Shown: piece by piece, positions 53,828-63,383 of the stretch
How the letters are laid out: the number at the start of each line of letters is the position of its first letter
How positions within the stretch are numbered: position 1 is the stretch's first letter
Source of the DNA: Serratia proteamaculans
GTDB taxonomy: Bacteria > Pseudomonadota > Gammaproteobacteria > Enterobacterales > Enterobacteriaceae
Assembly: GCF_013337185.1 (NCBI RefSeq)
Contig: NZ_SWDE01000002.1
Coordinates: 1 to 64,000 of the forward strand
DNA length: 64,000 nt
Direction: 5' to 3'
Program-made: the position numbers and the translations under genes
The notes under the pieces: model-generated
Database searches by the model: none
Told to the model about the DNA's origin: nothing
Seen by the model: only the letters and a program-made list of their open reading frames with translations

Positions 53828-54613
53828 TTAACTGTAGGCGTTGAGCGTACGCTGGCACAGGGCGGAGCGGACGCAGTCTTGTTTATCAAAGCGGATGATG
53901 CCGATCATTTCATCCTCCTCGAAGCGTTCCATCGCATCGCTGAGGCCGGACTTCACGCCGCGTGGCAAGTCGCATTGGGTGACGTCACCATTAACGATTA
54001 CCGTTACGTTCTCACCCAAACGGGTCAGGAACATCTTCATCTGGCTGGCGGTCACGTTCTGGGCTTCATCCAGGATAACGACCGCATTTTCGAAGGTACG
54101 CCCGCGCATGTAGGCGAAAGGCGCGATCTCTACCTTGCCGATTTCCGGACGCAGGCAGTATTGCATAAAGGACGATCCTAAACGGCGCACCAGAATGTCA
54201 TACACCGGACGGAAATAAGGGGCGAACTTCTCAGAAATATCCCCGGGTAAGAAACCGAGGTCTTCATCCGCCTGCAGAACCGGACGAGTAACGATAATCC
54301 GATCCACTTCTTTATGTATAAGGGCTTCTGCCGCTTTCGCAGCGCTGATGAAAGTTTTGCCGCAGCCGGCTTCACCGGTGGCAAAAATCAACTGCTTCTT
54401 ATCTATGGCGATTAAGTAATGACCCTGAGCTTCGGTTCGTGCCTCTATGGGAGAGCTATCGCGCTTGTCACGTGCCATGCCGATAGACTCAACACCACCC
54501 ATTTGTACCAGCGAGGTTACAGACTCTTCTTCAAGCTGGCGATGACTACGAGCGTCACGACGAATAACGCGTTTCGCTTCACGACGTGCTTTGATCACTG
54601 CTTTTTGTCTCAT
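53828..54613 (-). CDS. phoH: PhoH-like ATPase
   Basis: 261 residues from ATG 54613. Basic N-terminus (RQKAVIKARREAKRVIRRDA), Walker A FATGEAGCGKTFISAAKAAEA and Walker B VVILDEAQNVT, then TVIVNGDVTQCDLP. It matches E. coli PhoH, a phosphate-starvation-inducible ATP-binding protein of the SF1-like helicase group whose role is poorly known. A candidate Pho box lies about 390 bases upstream (55003-55020). In E. coli phoH also neighbours efeUOB and putPA. Confidence 0.94.
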   Translation of the reverse strand: MRQKAVIKARREAKRVIRRDARSHRQLEEESVTSLVQMGGVESIGMARDKRDSSPIEARTEAQGHYLIAIDKKQLIFATGEAGCGKTFISAAKAAEALIHKEVDRIIVTRPVLQADEDLGFLPGDISEKFAPYFRPVYDILVRRLGSSFMQYCLRPEIGKVEIAPFAYMRGRTFENAVVILDEAQNVTASQMKMFLTRLGENVTVIVNGDVTQCDLPRGVKSGLSDAMERFEEDEMIGIIRFDKQDCVRSALCQRTLNAYS

Positions 54614-54670
54614 AGTGGCACCTTACAGTTTGTTTCACCTACCGCAACGGCCAGGCCGCGCGATTATGTT

Positions 54671-54937
54671 TCACACACAGATTAGGTTTCGGCTTCCTTT
54701 CGAGCCAACAATAGCCAATTGAAAAAGTGAATATACGGCGGGCGTGACGGCACACCGATGTTTCACGGGATAACGCGATTGCGTAATTAAAATCTGAGTA
54801 AAAAGTGACAAGAATTTGGAATGACGAGAGTGCGGAGTAGCCAGGAAAAGAGAGTCGGAAGCAATGTCCTCGTTACAACGAGAAATCAGGGAAGGTCTGT
54901 TATTTGTTCTTTCTAGCCCAACCAAGGACTTTACCAT
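54671..54937 (-). other. In-frame upstream ORF of phoH, coding status uncertain
   Basis: 88 codons, in the same frame as phoH and ending at TGA 54671-54673, with two more in-frame stops before the phoH ATG. It begins MVKSLVGLERTNNRPSLISR and has no recognisable domain. It starts about 66 bases downstream of the candidate Pho box. It may be a leader or a degraded N-terminal extension, or chance. Confidence 0.3.
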
Positions 54938-55002
54938 TAGCGATCCCCGCAGTGTTATTTACAGCTTCGAGCTGTGCACCTTGTGAAAACTACCGCCAGA
55001 TG

Positions 55003-55020
55003 ATTACAGTATAATGACAT
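55003..55020 (-). promoter_or_regulatory. Candidate Pho box upstream of phoH
   Basis: On the minus strand ATGTCAT-TATA-CTGTAAT fits two CTGTCAT half-sites with a four-base spacer, six of seven each. It lies about 390 bases before the phoH ATG. The rest of 54938-55234 shows no gene. Confidence 0.5.
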
Positions 55021-55234
55021 TCAACCCTGCCGCGTTACTAAAATGTAAAAAAATTTAATCTTTTTTGTTTTCACGTAGCGCAATAACACTATATCACGCC
55101 GATTACGTCATTCAATAAAATTTTTAATATTCATAATATCAAATGGTTACCATTAAATGGCGTCGATGACATTTTGGTTTCCCGATTAAATTTTAGCCAA
55201 CCAAGAAGCCGTCAATCCGACGAAAATTATAAAT

Positions 55235-55258
55235 AAAAAAGGCGGGAAAGCTCCCGCC
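55235..55258 (-). terminator. pqqU terminator
   Basis: GGCGGGA (55241-55247) and TCCCGCC (55252-55258) with a 4-base loop. On the minus strand it is followed by TTTTTTATTT, a classic intrinsic terminator. Confidence 0.9.
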
Positions 55259-55297
55259 CTGATGCTGAATGATTACGCCGCCAGGCGATCCCTGCCG

Positions 55298-57445
55298 TTA
55301 CTCGAAGGTATAAGAGACGCTCAATCCGCCGCCCCAGTTTCTGCCCGGAGCCGGTTCGTAGTAACGGCCATTGCCTTCATTAACGATCACTGAACCCACA
55401 TATTGTCGGTCAAACAGATTATCTACCCGACCGAAAACGTTAAGCATCCAATTGCCCAGCGGATAACGGTAGCCAGTATTCAAGCCGACGGTGGTATAAG
55501 CCGGGGCCTGCTCCGTGTTGGCATCATTAACCTCGATATCGCTCATATAGCGCACCTCTGCGCCAGCATACCAACCTTCCGGCGGTGACCAGGCCAGCGA
55601 GGCATAGCCCATATTACGTGCAATGCCCGGCATGCGGTTGCCGCTGGGCACCATGTTGGCCGCCGAACACTGGCTGTCACCGCACACATCATCGCGATAG
55701 CGAGCATCCAGCAGCGTCCAGGCCAACTGCACCCGCCAGTCATAAGCGAATTGCTGATCCAGCGCCAACTCCAGGCCACGCCTACGGGTCTGCCCGGCGT
55801 TTTTGTAGCTGGTGCGGCCGTTGCTGCTTTCATCCACCACGATTTCGTTGCGGGTGTCAGTCTGGAAAACGGCGGCGGTCAGCAGGCCATTGCCAATGCG
55901 GGTTTTACTGCCCAACTCCACCGTGTCGCTGGTTGAGGGATTTAGTCCGAAGTTCAGCCCAGCCTGATCGCCTGAACGGTAAGACAGTTCGTTAATGGTC
56001 GGCGTCTCAAAACCGCGTCCGGCGGAAAGATACAGGTTCCAGCCGCTCATCACCGCATAGTTGAGGGAACCGGCAGGCAGCCACTGATGGTAACTGGCGC
56101 TGCCGCTGTCATCGCCATTGGCGCCGGTAACGTAGTGATCGTTAGAGTCGAAATTGACGGTGCTGTAACGCATGCCAACATCCAGCGTCAGCTGTTGCGT
56201 CAACTGCCATGAGGTTTGCAGGTAAGGATCCACATTCCACATCAGGTTGCGTTCGTTGCGGCGCAACGCCCCCTCGGTACCCAGCTCGGTGACACCGTTG
56301 ACCTGGGTAAAGTTTTCATACCCTTTACGCTGCTCGGTCATGGTTTCATAATCCAGCCCGCCGGTCAGGGTGTATGGCACGCCCAGCTCGCCACGGTGCG
56401 TCCAGCGGGTATCAATCCCCTGATAATGGCGCGTCAGGTCAATCACCCCGCCCGGATGCTGCGCACTGCGCTGTTGTACCGCGACCGGGATCGACTGGTA
56501 TTGGGTGGTTTCACGCTCACCGGCATACATCATGATGCTCAGGTCGTCATCAACGCCCATCTGGCGCTCATAATGCAACCCGGCCTGAGTTTGTGACGTG
56601 GTTTTGCGCGTATTGTATTGATCGGCTCGCGGTGCCTGGCGCGGATTATCGTGCCACTCGGCGGAGGTCAGACCGCCCGGATCGTTGGCGTTGATATCAA
56701 CACTGTTAAACAACAGCGTGAGGGTGCTGACATCGTCGATGCGAACGCCCAGCTTGGCATTACCCAGATTTTTCTGCGCGCCACTGTGATCGCGAAAACC
56801 CTGAGTAGTGAAACGGGTGCCGGAAATGGTGTAGTTAACATCACCGGCGTGGGTACCGTCACCGGTCGCCCCGGTGGCCTTGACACCATAGCGCCAGGTG
56901 CCGTAGCTACCGAAGTACGAACTGGCCTCAAGGCGGGGCGGCTGTTGGCCGGTTTCGGTTTCCACATTCACCATGCCGCCGGAGGCATTCCCGTAGAGCG
57001 CGGAAAACGGGCCGCGCAGCACTTCTACCTTCTCGACCGAGTTAAGGTCAATGTTCGAGGTCTGCCCCTGCCCATCCGGCATGGTGGCTGGAATGCCATC
57101 GACATAAATACGCACGCCGCGTACGCCATACATTGAGCGCGCGCCGAAACCCCGCACCGAGAGCTGTAAATCCTGCGCATAGTTCTGGCGGTTCTGAATT
57201 TGTAAACCGGGCACGCTGCCCAGACTTTCCGACAGGTTGATCTGTGGCCGTGCCTCACGGATTTGATCGCCCGTGACCACGCTGACGGCAGCCGGGGTTG
57301 AGAGTTCAGAAAGACCGCTGCGCTTGGCGGTGACCACCATGGTCTGTTCGCTATCCTTGTCCTGCGCAAAGCTGGCAGAAACAGGCAGTAGGGCTGGAAT
57401 AACCAGCGCTGAAACTGCCAACCGGTTTTTATGAGTACTTTTCAT
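55298..57445 (-). CDS. pqqU: TonB-dependent outer-membrane receptor, PqqU (YncD) type
   Basis: 715 residues. Signal peptide LVIPALLPVSASFA, TonB box QTMVVTA, plug domain (STPAAVSVVTGDQIREARPQ ... NVETETG) and a 22-strand barrel ending in the aromatic SYTFE. Blocks NLSESLGSVPGLQIQNRQNY, YVDGIPATMPDGQGQTSNID and SAGRGFETPTINELSYR match E. coli YncD/PqqU almost word for word. PqqU imports the redox cofactor PQQ for periplasmic dehydrogenases. It is inserted between phoH and efeB, which are adjacent in E. coli. No Fur box was found upstream, in keeping with a non-iron role. Confidence 0.88.
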   Translation of the reverse strand: MKSTHKNRLAVSALVIPALLPVSASFAQDKDSEQTMVVTAKRSGLSELSTPAAVSVVTGDQIREARPQINLSESLGSVPGLQIQNRQNYAQDLQLSVRGFGARSMYGVRGVRIYVDGIPATMPDGQGQTSNIDLNSVEKVEVLRGPFSALYGNASGGMVNVETETGQQPPRLEASSYFGSYGTWRYGVKATGATGDGTHAGDVNYTISGTRFTTQGFRDHSGAQKNLGNAKLGVRIDDVSTLTLLFNSVDINANDPGGLTSAEWHDNPRQAPRADQYNTRKTTSQTQAGLHYERQMGVDDDLSIMMYAGERETTQYQSIPVAVQQRSAQHPGGVIDLTRHYQGIDTRWTHRGELGVPYTLTGGLDYETMTEQRKGYENFTQVNGVTELGTEGALRRNERNLMWNVDPYLQTSWQLTQQLTLDVGMRYSTVNFDSNDHYVTGANGDDSGSASYHQWLPAGSLNYAVMSGWNLYLSAGRGFETPTINELSYRSGDQAGLNFGLNPSTSDTVELGSKTRIGNGLLTAAVFQTDTRNEIVVDESSNGRTSYKNAGQTRRRGLELALDQQFAYDWRVQLAWTLLDARYRDDVCGDSQCSAANMVPSGNRMPGIARNMGYASLAWSPPEGWYAGAEVRYMSDIEVNDANTEQAPAYTTVGLNTGYRYPLGNWMLNVFGRVDNLFDRQYVGSVIVNEGNGRYYEPAPGRNWGGGLSVSYTFE

Positions 57446-57624
57446 CAGGGGATTGCCGTTAAAGGGATCGAAGGGTATGAACCATTTGGAACGTTATGGC
57501 CAGCATGTTAATGCTTTTAACAAAAAATGAAAATAGTTAGCCTAATTAAAGCCCGGCCCCGCAATTGCGCAAGGTCACTATTGATTTTAATTAGCTGTGG
57601 TTTGTCGTGGATGGCTGAAAATTC

Positions 57625-57644
57625 AGGCGGGGATCCCCCGCCTT
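57625..57644. terminator. Hairpin after efeB
   Basis: GGCGGGG (57626-57632) pairs with CCCCGCC (57636-57642) and is followed by TTTTTAG on the plus strand. On the minus strand, where efeB ends 13 bases away, the tail is AATTTTC, so termination there is weaker. Confidence 0.6.
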
Positions 57645-57656
57645 TTTAGAAGTGGC

Positions 57657-58949
57657 TTAGGCTTTCAACAGGCCGCTGCCCAGGTAATCATTGGCATCTT
57701 TTACCCCCGGCAGCGCAAAGAAATAGCCGCCGCCGATCGGTTTAACATACTCTTCCAGCGCTTCACCATTCAGGCGTTTTTGCACCGTCAGGAAGCCTTT
57801 CTCCAGATCGGCCTGATAACAAACAAACAGCAGCCCCATCTCCAGCTGGCCAGAATTGGACACACCAAGTGAATAGCTGTAGCCGCGGCGCAGCATTAAA
57901 TTGCTCTGGGTTTGCGGCGTGCGCGGGTTTGCCAGGCGAATATGCGCGTCCATCGGGATCATTTTCCCTTCAGGATCTTGCGCGTAGTCCGGCTCGTCGT
58001 GCTCATGCTTCATGCCCAGTGGTGCACCGCTGTGCTTGTCGCGGCCAAAGATGGTTTGCTGTTCCTGCAACGGCGTGCGGTCCCAGAACTCCACATGGAA
58101 ACGGATAATACGCGCGGCCTGGTAGCTGCCCCCCACCGCCCATGCCGGCTCCCCGGCGTTGTCAGCTGTCCACACCACCTGATCCATCAAGGGCTTGTCG
58201 CTGGTTTTCGGGTTGGCGGTGCCGTCTTTAAAGCCCAGCAGGTTGATCGGCGTTTCTTTACCTTTGCTACGCGCGGCGTGGGCAGAAATAAACCCTTCCC
58301 GCTTCCAGCGTACGCTGAGCAGATCCGGCGAATGCTTGATAATATCGCGCAGCGCGTGGATCACCGTTTCATTGGTATTGGCGCAAATCTGCAGCACCAA
58401 ATCACCGTGGCACAGGCTGGCATCCAGCGAGTCGTTAGGGAAGCGCGTCATTTTCTGCAACCGTAGAGGTTTTTGCGCCTGCAGCCCGAAACGTTCGTCA
58501 AACAGCGAGCTGCCGACCGACACGGTCACCGTCAGGTTATCCGGATAAATCTCCGGCCCCATGATACCCGAATCGAGCGGTGGCAGCTTGGGATCCACCA
58601 CCGGCGCCCTGCCACCGGTGGTCAGGAAGGCAATACGGGTGGTCAGCAGCCGGAACAAACGCTCCAAATCCTGCTTGTTACTCGCCAGCACGTCGAACGC
58701 CACCAGCATCATCGCGGCCTGCTGCGGCGTGAGGATCCCGGCCTGATGCACGCCATAGAACGGCTGCTTCTGCCAACGCTCGTCCTGCGGTACTGCCAGC
58801 GGATCGGCGGTTTTATCCGCCGCCTGGGTCAGACGGCTGCCGCCCAGCGCCAGCACGCCCAGTCCTAACCCCTGCAACAAACGACGGCGCGACGGTGACG
58901 CCGCGCTCTGTGGATGCGGCCCGTTATCCAGGCCGATCTTGTTACTCAT
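57657..58949 (-). CDS. efeB: Dye-decolorizing heme peroxidase of the Efe iron importer
   Basis: 430 residues from ATG 58949; the codon at 58964 is TTG. Tat signal [20 protein letters not shown]. DyP family motif GFKDGTANP (GxxDG) and the proximal His region ([16 protein letters not shown]). In E. coli it is a periplasmic peroxidase that works with EfeO and EfeU in low-pH ferrous iron uptake. It follows efeO after 11 bases. Confidence 0.95.
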   Translation of the reverse strand: MSNKIGLDNGPHPQSAASPSRRRLLQGLGLGVLALGGSRLTQAADKTADPLAVPQDERWQKQPFYGVHQAGILTPQQAAMMLVAFDVLASNKQDLERLFRLLTTRIAFLTTGGRAPVVDPKLPPLDSGIMGPEIYPDNLTVTVSVGSSLFDERFGLQAQKPLRLQKMTRFPNDSLDASLCHGDLVLQICANTNETVIHALRDIIKHSPDLLSVRWKREGFISAHAARSKGKETPINLLGFKDGTANPKTSDKPLMDQVVWTADNAGEPAWAVGGSYQAARIIRFHVEFWDRTPLQEQQTIFGRDKHSGAPLGMKHEHDEPDYAQDPEGKMIPMDAHIRLANPRTPQTQSNLMLRRGYSYSLGVSNSGQLEMGLLFVCYQADLEKGFLTVQKRLNGEALEEYVKPIGGGYFFALPGVKDANDYLGSGLLKA

Positions 58950-58960
58950 TATGCTTTGCC

Positions 58961-60097
58961 TCAATCCAGACCCAGAACGCCACGCAGTTGTGACAAGTCT
59001 TCCGCCAGGGTAGTGATCGGCCCTTTCATGGCATTGCGATCGGCATCGGTCAGCTTCTCGTAAGACTCATAACCCTCTTTGGTTTTGTACTTCGCCAAAA
59101 TGGTATCAACGGTTTTAAAGTTGGCGTCGATCTTGTCCAGCAACGGTTTGTTGGCCTTGACCAACAGTGGGCGCAGCAGGTTAACGATTTTCTGCGCACC
59201 GTCGACGTTAGCCTGGAAGTCCCACAGGTCGGTACGGCTGTAACGGTCTTCTTCACCGCTGATTTTGCTCGCCGCGACTTCTTCGATCAGACCGGCCGCC
59301 CCGCCCACCACTTTGCTTGGCGGGAAGGTCAAATCGGTGACGCGTTTTTGCAGCTCGAGAGTGTCGTTGTACAGTTGGTCGGCGTATTTGCTCATGTCTT
59401 TGGTGGTGTTATCGGCAAACAGCGCTTTTTCCAGGCGGTGGAAACCGGTGAACTTCGGATCTTCCGCTTTCTTCTCGTAATCGTCTTCACGGGCATCGAT
59501 ACTGCCGTCCAGGTCGGAGAACAGTTCAGCGATCGGTTCAATGCGCTCGTAGTGCTGGCGTGTCGGCGCATAGAGTTTACGCGCCTGTTCCACGTTGCCG
59601 GCCTTGATAGCGTCGGTGAACAGCTTGGTCTGCTTGACCAAACCTTCCACTTCTTTGGTCACGTAAACCTTGTATTCGGCAATCGGCCCGACCAAATCCA
59701 TCGCATTCGGTTTGCCGTCGGTGGCGGCACCTGCGGCAGCGGTCACAGTCAGCTTGCCCTTCGGATTACTGAGCAGCCCGCAGGTCATGTCATATTCGCC
59801 CGCATCCAGATTGGCGGTCATCTTCTGGGTGAAGCCCGGCGCGATGTTCTCGCGCTCTTCCACCACCATCACCCCTTTGAGGATTTCCCATTCGACGTTT
59901 TTCTGGCTGGTGTTATGCACCACAAACTGGGTTTTACCGGCCGGCACCGTCAACTGCATCGGCTCACACTGCTTGTCGTTAACGGTGATCTTCACCTGCG
60001 GCACGTCCGCCGCCTGAGCGTTGATGCTTAGCGCGAATGCTGGCAAAGCCAGTAATGCTGCGTGCAACGCCTTGCGGCGGAATAATGGAGTAGACAT
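58961..60097 (-). CDS. efeO: Periplasmic iron-uptake protein with cupredoxin and M75 domains
   Basis: 378 residues. Signal peptide [17 protein letters not shown]. Cupredoxin domain to about residue 120 ([20 protein letters not shown] ... GEYDMTCG), then the imelysin-like M75 domain with the HxxE motif in [12 protein letters not shown]. Thought to bind iron or copper and feed EfeU. Starts 18 bases after efeU. Confidence 0.95.
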   Translation of the reverse strand: MSTPLFRRKALHAALLALPAFALSINAQAADVPQVKITVNDKQCEPMQLTVPAGKTQFVVHNTSQKNVEWEILKGVMVVEERENIAPGFTQKMTANLDAGEYDMTCGLLSNPKGKLTVTAAAGAATDGKPNAMDLVGPIAEYKVYVTKEVEGLVKQTKLFTDAIKAGNVEQARKLYAPTRQHYERIEPIAELFSDLDGSIDAREDDYEKKAEDPKFTGFHRLEKALFADNTTKDMSKYADQLYNDTLELQKRVTDLTFPPSKVVGGAAGLIEEVAASKISGEEDRYSRTDLWDFQANVDGAQKIVNLLRPLLVKANKPLLDKIDANFKTVDTILAKYKTKEGYESYEKLTDADRNAMKGPITTLAEDLSQLRGVLGLD

Positions 60098-60115
60098 ACG
60101 GATTCCCTATTAAAA

Positions 60116-60961
60116 TTAATGATTGATTTTACGTTGCGCCGAAACTGCTGCCGGTTCCGCACGCTGAGGCAGGAAAAAGAAAATCAGTGTTGGGATCAGA
60201 TACAGGAAATAGACCGCCACTTCACTCACCGTCGGCGCTTCCTGATAGCCGAAGATACCTTCGAGCAGGGTGCCAAACAGCGAATGGGTCGACAGATGGT
60301 TACTGAAGTCGAAGGCGATATCCTGGAAATGGTTCCACAGCCCGGCTTCATGGAAAGCGCGGATCGCCCCGGCAGCCAGACCGGCGGCCACGAACAGGAT
60401 AAACAGGCTGGTCCACTTGAAGAACTTGGCCAGGTGCAACTTTACGCCGCCCCAGTAGATAACCATGCCCAGCACGATGGCCGCCACCAGGCCGAGTACC
60501 GCACCGATAGGCGCCGCAATGCCAACGTCTTGCTGGAAGGCCGCCAGCAGGAAAAACACCGACTCCAGCCCTTCGCGGGCCACGGCAAAAAACACCATCG
60601 CCACCAGCGCCCAGCCCTGGCCTTTACCGGAGTTAAGGGCGTTATCGATAGCGCCTTCCAGATGCACCTTGACCGATTTGGACACTTTGCGCATCCAGAA
60701 CACCATATAGGTGAGGATCAGCACCGCCACCACCGCAACAATGCCTTCAAACAGCTCTTGCTGCTTTTGCGGGAATTCGCCGGTGGTTTCATTGATGAAA
60801 ATACCGAGCGCCAGGCACAGGGCAGCGGCAACTATCACCCCTATCCATACCACGCCTAGCCATTGACCGCGCTGCGTGCGTTTCAGGTAACTGGCAATCA
60901 GGCTGACGATCAACGCCGCCTCCAGCCCCTCACGGAACATGATAAGGAAGGGAACAAACAT
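60116..60961 (-). CDS. efeU: Ferrous iron permease, FTR1 family
   Basis: 281 residues with seven helices. Two REGLE iron-binding motifs: IMFREGLEAALIVSL at the N-terminus and FAVAREGLESVFFLLA near the middle. The reading frame is intact, unlike E. coli K-12 where efeU is frameshifted. Downstream of a strong Fur box. Confidence 0.95.
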   Translation of the reverse strand: MFVPFLIMFREGLEAALIVSLIASYLKRTQRGQWLGVVWIGVIVAAALCLALGIFINETTGEFPQKQQELFEGIVAVVAVLILTYMVFWMRKVSKSVKVHLEGAIDNALNSGKGQGWALVAMVFFAVAREGLESVFFLLAAFQQDVGIAAPIGAVLGLVAAIVLGMVIYWGGVKLHLAKFFKWTSLFILFVAAGLAAGAIRAFHEAGLWNHFQDIAFDFSNHLSTHSLFGTLLEGIFGYQEAPTVSEVAVYFLYLIPTLIFFFLPQRAEPAAVSAQRKINH

Positions 60962-61051
60962 AATTAATAACCCCTAAAAAGGCATCTGCTGCGAAGCGTC
61001 CGCACGCCAGAAATGGCGGCAACGCCAATGTAAAGAAAAGTAAAACACAAC

Positions 61052-61070
61052 GATAGTGATTATCATTCTG
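61052..61070 (-). promoter_or_regulatory. Fur box of efeUOB
   Basis: GATAGTGATTATCATTCTG matches the 19-bp Fur consensus at about 15 positions, 91 bases upstream of efeU. Strong match; iron repression is expected. Confidence 0.82.
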
Positions 61071-61201
61071 GCTGGAAGAAATACAAGAGCCGCAAGGGTG
61101 ATTTTTTCTAATCAAATGTCGCCAGGTGTTTCAGGCAGATGACAGAAAACCGCGGAATAGAAAATGACAAAGGACGCATTAAGCGCCCCCAGACTACGGA
61201 C

Positions 61202-61307
61202 AAAGCCAATTATTAGGGAGAGCGTGCCGAAGGGGTCGTAGCGGCTTGCCCGCCGGAGCGCCCCTCGGTGTGCTAGGCCCGAGTATCTCGGACTAATAAA
61301 CAACTTT
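61202..61307. repeat. Palindromic element between efeU and putP
   Basis: Imperfect inverted arms AAAGCCAATTATTAG (61202-61216) and CTAATAAACAACTTT (61293-61307) pair at 11 of 15 positions. Inner arms CCGAAGGGG (61227-61235) and CCCCTCGG (61261-61268) and a further hairpin CCGAG/CTCGG (61279-61291) follow. The 13-bp repeat GCATTAAGCGCCC flanks it at 61176-61188 and 61317-61329. It looks like a small MITE-like or structured repeat inserted near the putP terminator. No family can be named from sequence alone. Confidence 0.55.
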
Positions 61308-61309
61308 AT

Positions 61310-61332
61310 AAAGGGCGCATTAAGCGCCCTTT
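61310..61332 (-). terminator. putP terminator
   Basis: AAAGGGCGC (61310-61318) and GCGCCCTTT (61324-61332) with a five-base loop, 22 bases after the putP stop. The minus-strand tail is ATAAAGTTG, so the U-tract is short. Confidence 0.75.
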
Positions 61333-61353
61333 GAGATGATTAACTCGAGAGGA

Positions 61354-62838
61354 TTAAACGGTTTTGAACTCGGCTTCTGCCTGATCAAAACGTTCGGTGA
61401 TGGTTGCCGAAGGCTGACGCCCCATCAGGCTCACCACCACGATGGCGATACAAGCGAACAGGAAGCCAGGGATAATTTCATACAGATCCAACCAGGCAAA
61501 CTGTTTCCAGACGATCACCGTTACCGCACCCACCAACATACCGGCCAACGCGCCGTTACGTGTCATGCGTGACCACATTACCGAGATCAACACCACCGGA
61601 CCAAAGGCTGCACCGAAACCGGCCCAGGCGTAGCTCACCAGACCCAGCACGCGGTTTTCCGGGTTTGCCGCCAGCGCGATGGCAATCAGCGCCACCAGCA
61701 ACACCATGAAGCGCCCGACCCACACCAGCTCACGCTGGCTGGCACCCTTACGCAGGAAGGCTTTGTACAGGTCTTCGGTAATCGCGCTTGAACACACCAA
61801 CAGTTGGCAGCTCAGAGTACTCATTACCGCTGCCAAAATGGCCGACAGCAGAATGCCCGCTACCCATGGGTTGAACAGGATCATCGCCAATTCGATAAAC
61901 ACGCGCTCACCGTTCTGCGATACATTGCCCGCCTGATCCGGGTTATTGGCGAAGTAGGCAATACCGAAGAAACCGACGGCAATGGTACCGGCCAGACACA
62001 GGATCATCCAGGTCATGCTAATGCGGCGTGCGCTGCGAATGGTGCGGTGAGAGTCTGCCGCCATAAAGCGCGCCAGAATGTGTGGCTGACCGAAGTAACC
62101 CAGGCCCCAACCCAACAGTGAGAGGATCGCTACAAAGTTCAGGCCTTTGAGCATATCGATATTGGCCGGGTTCTTGGCCTCAATCACCAGCATCGAGGTA
62201 TCAATACCGCCAACCGCGAAAATAACAAACACCGGCGTCAGGATCAGCGCGAAAATCATCAGGCTGGCCTGCACGGTATCGGTCCAGCTTACCGCCAGGA
62301 ACCCGCCGATAAAGGTATAAAGGATAGTGGCCGCAGCACCGGCCCACAGCGCAGTTTCGTAGCTCATCCCGAAGGTGCTTTCGAACAGACGCGCACCGGC
62401 CACGATGCCGGAAGCACAGTAGATAGTGAAGAACACCAGGATAACAATGGCGGAAATCACCCGCAGCAGCTTGCTGTTGTCTTCGAAACGGCTGGTGAAG
62501 TAATCCGGCAGCGTCAGAGCATTATTGTTGGCTTCGGTATGAACACGCAGCCGCCCCGCCACCAGTTTCCAGTTGAAATAAGCGCCGATTGTCAGGCCAA
62601 TGGCAATCCAGCTTTCGGAGATGCCGGACAGGAAGATGGCGCCCGGCAGGCCCATCAACAACCAGCCGCTCATGTCTGATGCGCCGGCAGAAAGCGCGGT
62701 CACTACGCTACCCAGGCTACGACCGCCCAGAATGTAGTCGTCAAAGTTATTGGTTGCCCGATAGGCAAGTAAGCCGATTAACACCATCCCGAAGATATAC
62801 ACCAGGAAGGTCACCAGCATCGGTGTGCTCATTATCAT
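61354..62838 (-). CDS. putP: Sodium/proline symporter
   Basis: 494 residues from ATG 62838 (GGAG six bases upstream). Thirteen helices of the SSS family; blocks NNFDDYILGGRSLGSVVTAL, SAGASDMSGWLLMGLPGA and LGYFGQPHILARFMAADSH are nearly identical to E. coli PutP. It imports proline with sodium. Divergent from putA, sharing its control region. Confidence 0.96.
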   Translation of the reverse strand: MIMSTPMLVTFLVYIFGMVLIGLLAYRATNNFDDYILGGRSLGSVVTALSAGASDMSGWLLMGLPGAIFLSGISESWIAIGLTIGAYFNWKLVAGRLRVHTEANNNALTLPDYFTSRFEDNSKLLRVISAIVILVFFTIYCASGIVAGARLFESTFGMSYETALWAGAAATILYTFIGGFLAVSWTDTVQASLMIFALILTPVFVIFAVGGIDTSMLVIEAKNPANIDMLKGLNFVAILSLLGWGLGYFGQPHILARFMAADSHRTIRSARRISMTWMILCLAGTIAVGFFGIAYFANNPDQAGNVSQNGERVFIELAMILFNPWVAGILLSAILAAVMSTLSCQLLVCSSAITEDLYKAFLRKGASQRELVWVGRFMVLLVALIAIALAANPENRVLGLVSYAWAGFGAAFGPVVLISVMWSRMTRNGALAGMLVGAVTVIVWKQFAWLDLYEIIPGFLFACIAIVVVSLMGRQPSATITERFDQAEAEFKTV

Positions 62839-63086
62839 GAAATTCTCCACTCTCATTATTATTTCGCGCTGTATTGCGATAGTTACTGCTTGCCAATCCG
62901 CCGGAACGTGGCGAAATTGCGGGCCCCCGCAGGTGAAAATAGTTTCCGCCCGCAATTGTCTGACTGCCGGCTATCCTAGATGACCCATTCATTATCCAAC
63001 AAGATATTTAACAACAAAGTTACACAAAGTTTACCCTGCGTCACATTTAACCGCTCTCAGGGTTACACCCGACACCGCCAAATGGA

Positions 63087-63272
63087 GTTGCACCTAATAC
63101 AAATCTGATGTTATCCCTGATATCACTGGGGACAACACACTCAAGTCCCTTCCCCCAGCAGCATCGCGCCAAGGGTTACGCAAGAACCATGCCGGTTGTT
63201 GATGTTAAAAAATCGATGGAACTCACACTTCGTTCATCCGCCTGATTTAACACGGTTGCACAAAGTTGCAAC
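63087..63272. promoter_or_regulatory. put control region with GTTGCA PutA operators
   Basis: GTTGCA, the PutA-binding core, occurs at 63087-63092, 63255-63260 and 63265-63270. The last forms the palindrome GTTGCAAC (63265-63272), which carries a core on each strand. This lies between divergent putP and putA; PutA represses both when proline is absent. The 62839-63383 gap holds no gene. Confidence 0.8.
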
Positions 63273-63383
63273 ATGCTGGATATTGTCTGCATTCATCACA
63301 GCACACAACGCACGAACCTATCCCAGCAGCCTATCTGGCCCGCCGTTTGTATATAGGTTCTTAAACACAGGAGTTGGATTGGC

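Noticed and set aside
53756-55297. tRNA or small RNA gene around phoH
   Set aside because: No cloverleaf, anticodon arm or CCA end could be found; hairpins there are ordinary terminators.
55298-57445. Ferric-siderophore receptor linked to efeUOB
   Set aside because: The plug and barrel motifs match YncD/PqqU much better, and no Fur box is visible upstream.
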